Source of the DNA: Gemmataceae bacterium
GTDB lineage: Bacteria > Planctomycetota > Planctomycetia > Gemmatales > Gemmataceae
DNA length: 8,450 nt
Assembly: GCA_947490035.1 (NCBI GenBank)
Contig: CANLGS010000130.1
Coordinates: 1 to 8,450 of the forward strand
Direction: 5' to 3'
Shown here: positions 8,201-8,450 of the stretch, in pieces
Numbering within the stretch: position 1 is the first letter of the stretch
Layout of the letters: every line of letters begins with the position of its first letter
Notes under the pieces: generated by a model
Seen by the model: only the letters and a program-made list of their open reading frames with translations
What the model was told of the DNA's origin: nothing
Databases searched by the model: none
Made by a program: the position numbers and the translations under genes

Positions 8201-8233
8201 GCCGAGCGTGGCGAGCCTGTGCGACCGTTTCAT
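2207..8233 (-). CDS. Large exported alpha-2-macroglobulin family protein with CxEQ thioester motif
   Basis: The 2008-residue product starts at an ATG preceded at 6 nt by GAGGG and ends at TGA 2207-2209. Residues 1-27 form a signal peptide (MKRSHR, then a hydrophobic stretch ending VSA-A). Residues 30-490 are mostly helical and unlike classical macroglobulin domains. From about 497 an Ig-like segment (MVTDNRTGTPIDGAKVQLW) precedes MG2, with YRPG at 594-597 and VEEYKRPKF near 680. A Gly/Pro-rich segment follows at 1166-1236, then the A2M domain from about 1245 (ETAFFFPHL at 1248) with FLREGD. The thioester motif is C1475-S-E-Q1478, followed by a helical thioester domain (DGSWPWFPGG ending near 1582) and a C-terminal MG10-like domain with C1919 and C1990. 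Family members trap proteases by covalent thioester attachment; bacterial ones are periplasmic or surface defence proteins. A target here is not known. This long architecture is the MG2-type form seen in Bacteroidetes and Planctomycetes, and no pbpC partner lies in the window. An unusual CCCWW cluster is at 738-742. Confidence 0.93.
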   Translation of the reverse strand: MKRSHRLATLGVALACVVAGVAVVVSAAQPPRADRWKKVDEAVNKGLPKTAITELEPIIESAIKDKAYPEAIKAIAKKISLEGNIEGNKPEEKITRMHAAIATAPAEMHPVMNAILAHWYWHYFQQNRWRFTQRTATGESPGTDIQTWDLPRIFAEIDKTFDKALANDKELKATPVAQYDILFTKGSIPDKYRPTLFDVLAFDALNFYTSAEQAGAKPQDNFELDANSPVFGSVEDFLKWEPKTTDANNKTVKGIALYKKLLAFHQGDEEKSALLDADLHRLRFGWNKAVGDTKSAKYKAALEAFAKANSGHELFAMAQYQLAGVVQGEGDLVKARDIALGGQKAFPDSPGGKLCYNLVQQIESKYAGTTTERVWADPLPTIKVTYKNVTKAYFRVVSADYVERLKATRWRPEQLQHEEAKALLNQKPVMEFSHDLPATSDYKTRTEIIPGRAGLKPGFYYLIVSHDENFGAADNSVNYTDFWVSDLALVNRHNHSKIEMAGMVTDNRTGTPIDGAKVQLWTHGNNGGWNVGETATTDKDGLYKIASADQKAHRVVVTHKDQQLSSASDTATYRYDHAERDTEQTVYFTDRSLYRPGQTISFKGIRIRFNHGNDNYETVANRDVEVVFTDVNGKEIARQKTKSNDYGSFSGSFTAPRDRLMGRMSIRGGNGYASVTVEEYKRPKFKVEVDAPKDAGKLNDTIKVPGKAMQYNGVPVGGAKVTFRVTREVRYPDWFFECCCWWRPIPAKPAQEIAHGTVTTEPDGSFTIPFTAVPDLSVPPKDEPSFAYKVTADVTDTTGETRSASKSVNVGYVSLRATVNADAWLVSEKETALAVNTATLDGEGQAAKGTIKIHALAQPDKVARPDIDGGYYPRFRAGAAANEDPLPDPSKPASWALGDAVFTSAFETNGNGKADVKTKLAPGIYRAILETTDKFGKKVTARYQFTVLNPDADKFNVKLPNVVNSPKWSVEVGEEFTMLWGSGYDTARAFIEVEHRGKVLQSFWTEKNATQHVLTVPVNEGMRGGFTVRVTQVRENRAYLTSRHVDVPWTNKNLTVKWERFVNKLEPGAKETFTAVISGPDAKKAVAEMVAAMYDSSLDAYLPHDWMHKFGVFRQDHSNLQLGFNNTSKYFNHIHGGWPVSQKGVDMTYRGFPSELTHNYLRYEYFGMGGGYGWGDDRWGGRNQGGFGGMGGPPGAPSPAPPAGPGGSAPGDKKDAGDPAANENGQPGGADSPGPNLNNVSARKNLNETAFFFPHLTSDDDGNVRMTFTMPEALTKWKFLGFVHDKNLRSGFITDSVVSAKDLMAQPNPPRFLREGDVIEFAVKVSNMSATRQKGTSRVSFKDTRTDKPVDKELGLANADQPFDLAAGESKTLSWKITVPDDIGPITYKAVAATDRLSDGEEAVIPVLSKRVLVMESLPLPIRGPATKEFDFAKLRKSGESNTIRSQNYTVQMVSQPAWYAVMALPYLMEYPYECSEQTFNRLYANALARHIATSDPKIRKVFDQWKNTPALDSPLEKNQDLKNVLLEETPWVRQAASESAARKNVGILFDENRLNTETERQLQKLAQMQHADGSWPWFPGGRGNDYITLYITTGFGRMRHLGVKIDTASAVKAVDRLDNWADHEYREAQKHKPELNHLSPTMALYLYGRSFFLKDKPVANQHRAAIDYWLGQGKKYWLALANRQSQAHLALALKRFGDKDTPTDIMKSIKERSKNDEELGMYWRDTELSYSWARTPIETQAMMVEAFDEVMNDEKAVEDCKVWLLKQKQTQDWKTTKATADAVYALLLRGDNLLKSDALVEVTVGNQVIKPEKVEAGTGFYEQKFVRGEIQPSMGTISVKKTDKGVSWGSVHWSYLEDISKVTAHEGTPLKLEKKLFKRTLTKSGPVIAPVKEGEALAVGDEIIVRIVLRTDRDMEYCHMTDHRGSGTEPVNVLSRYKYQDGLGYYESTRDTATHFFIDYLPKGVYVFEYPIRVQHKGKYPTGFANIECMYAPEFNSHSENVNLEVK

Positions 8234-8239
8234 GAGTGA

Positions 8240-8244
8240 CCCTC
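8240..8244 (-). promoter_or_regulatory. Ribosome binding site of the A2M gene
   Basis: GAGGG on the minus strand lies six bases before the ATG at 8231-8233. It supports this start, which also gives a proper signal peptide. From 8245 to 8350 I see no gene and no convincing -35/-10 pair; the A2M promoter is presumably here. Confidence 0.55.
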
Positions 8245-8341
8245 GGAGAGGTGGAAACGTGTGAGTGGATGCGCGGGCGCCCTGAATACGTTCTAGACGA
8301 ATGACCGAGCGTTGGGGATTGGCGGGCGAAAGATGAAGGTC

Positions 8342-8450
8342 GCGTTCGGGACGAGCCGGAAGCGTAAGCGACGGACAAGCGAATCCTGCGTTCTGACGAG
8401 CCGGAAGCGTAAGCGACGGACAAGCGAATCCTGCGTTCTGACGAGCCGGA
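8342..8450. repeat. 45-bp exact tandem repeat, running out of the window
   Basis: A 45-bp unit beginning ACGAGCCGGAAGCGTAAGCG starts at 8351 and repeats exactly at 8396 and 8441, where the window ends, giving 2.2 visible copies. A degenerate left edge (GCGTTCGGG for GCGTTCTG) begins at 8342. There are no spacers between units. The period is a multiple of three, so both strands stay open: the minus strand reads SVAYASGSS and the plus strand reads SRKRKRRT in each unit, but no gene start supports either. It lies about 110 bp upstream of the A2M start. From memory the AGCCGGAAGCGTAAGCGACGGA core is a widespread intergenic motif in planctomycetes. Confidence 0.9.

Noticed and set aside
8112..8423. 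A 103-codon minus-strand frame beginning SVAYASGSS.
   Set aside because: It translates the tandem repeat and then an alternative frame of the A2M start region; it overlaps the real A2M RBS and signal peptide.
8351..8450. A CRISPR array.
   Set aside because: The repeated units are directly adjacent and fully identical over the whole 45 bp, with no unique spacers and no cas genes nearby.

Overview
The window looks like a chromosomal stretch from a GC-rich planctomycete, most likely of the Gemmataceae (Gemmata-like) type. The main reason is a type IV pilin-like DUF1559 protein, a family greatly expanded in planctomycetes. An FG-GAP/VCBS-type repeat protein and a very large alpha-2-macroglobulin (A2M) protein of the MG2-containing type fit this, as do several dyad and tandem repeats in the intergenic DNA. 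The assignment rests on recognising families, not on a database search.

Layout from left to right. (1) Positions 2-646, + strand: the C-terminal end of an FG-GAP-like protein with four Ca-binding-loop repeats of about 50 residues; its start lies outside the window. (2) 647-936: an intergenic mosaic. It holds a perfect 33-bp inverted repeat, what looks like a promoter/RBS/start stub of a lost gene (MPLHDWTDL...), a second exact 20-bp copy of the FG-GAP gene's 3' end, and a strong terminator hairpin for the minus-strand gene to its right. (3) 937-1824, - strand: a DUF1559 pseudopilin-like gene interrupted by one in-frame TAG at codon 130, with the rest of the frame intact. (4) 1825-2206: a 382-bp gap with a leader hairpin, a 22-bp inverted repeat and a run of three hairpins just after the A2M stop. 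(5) 2207-8233, - strand: a 2008-residue exported A2M with signal peptide, MG2 region, Gly/Pro-rich variable segment, A2M domain, an intact CSEQ thioester motif and a C-terminal MG10-like domain. (6) 8234-8450: its upstream region, running into an exact 45-bp tandem repeat that continues past the window edge.

The genes do not form an obvious pathway. All three real products are envelope or extracellular types: a Ca-binding surface repeat protein, a pseudopilin-like protein and a protease-trapping A2M. The A2M and DUF1559 genes share a strand but are 382 bp apart with hairpins between them, so they are probably transcribed separately. I see no convincing new multi-gene system. The most useful leads are the amber-interrupted but otherwise undecayed DUF1559 gene, the small rearranged segment between 20-bp direct repeats, the bait-like linker of the A2M protein, and the repeat families between genes.
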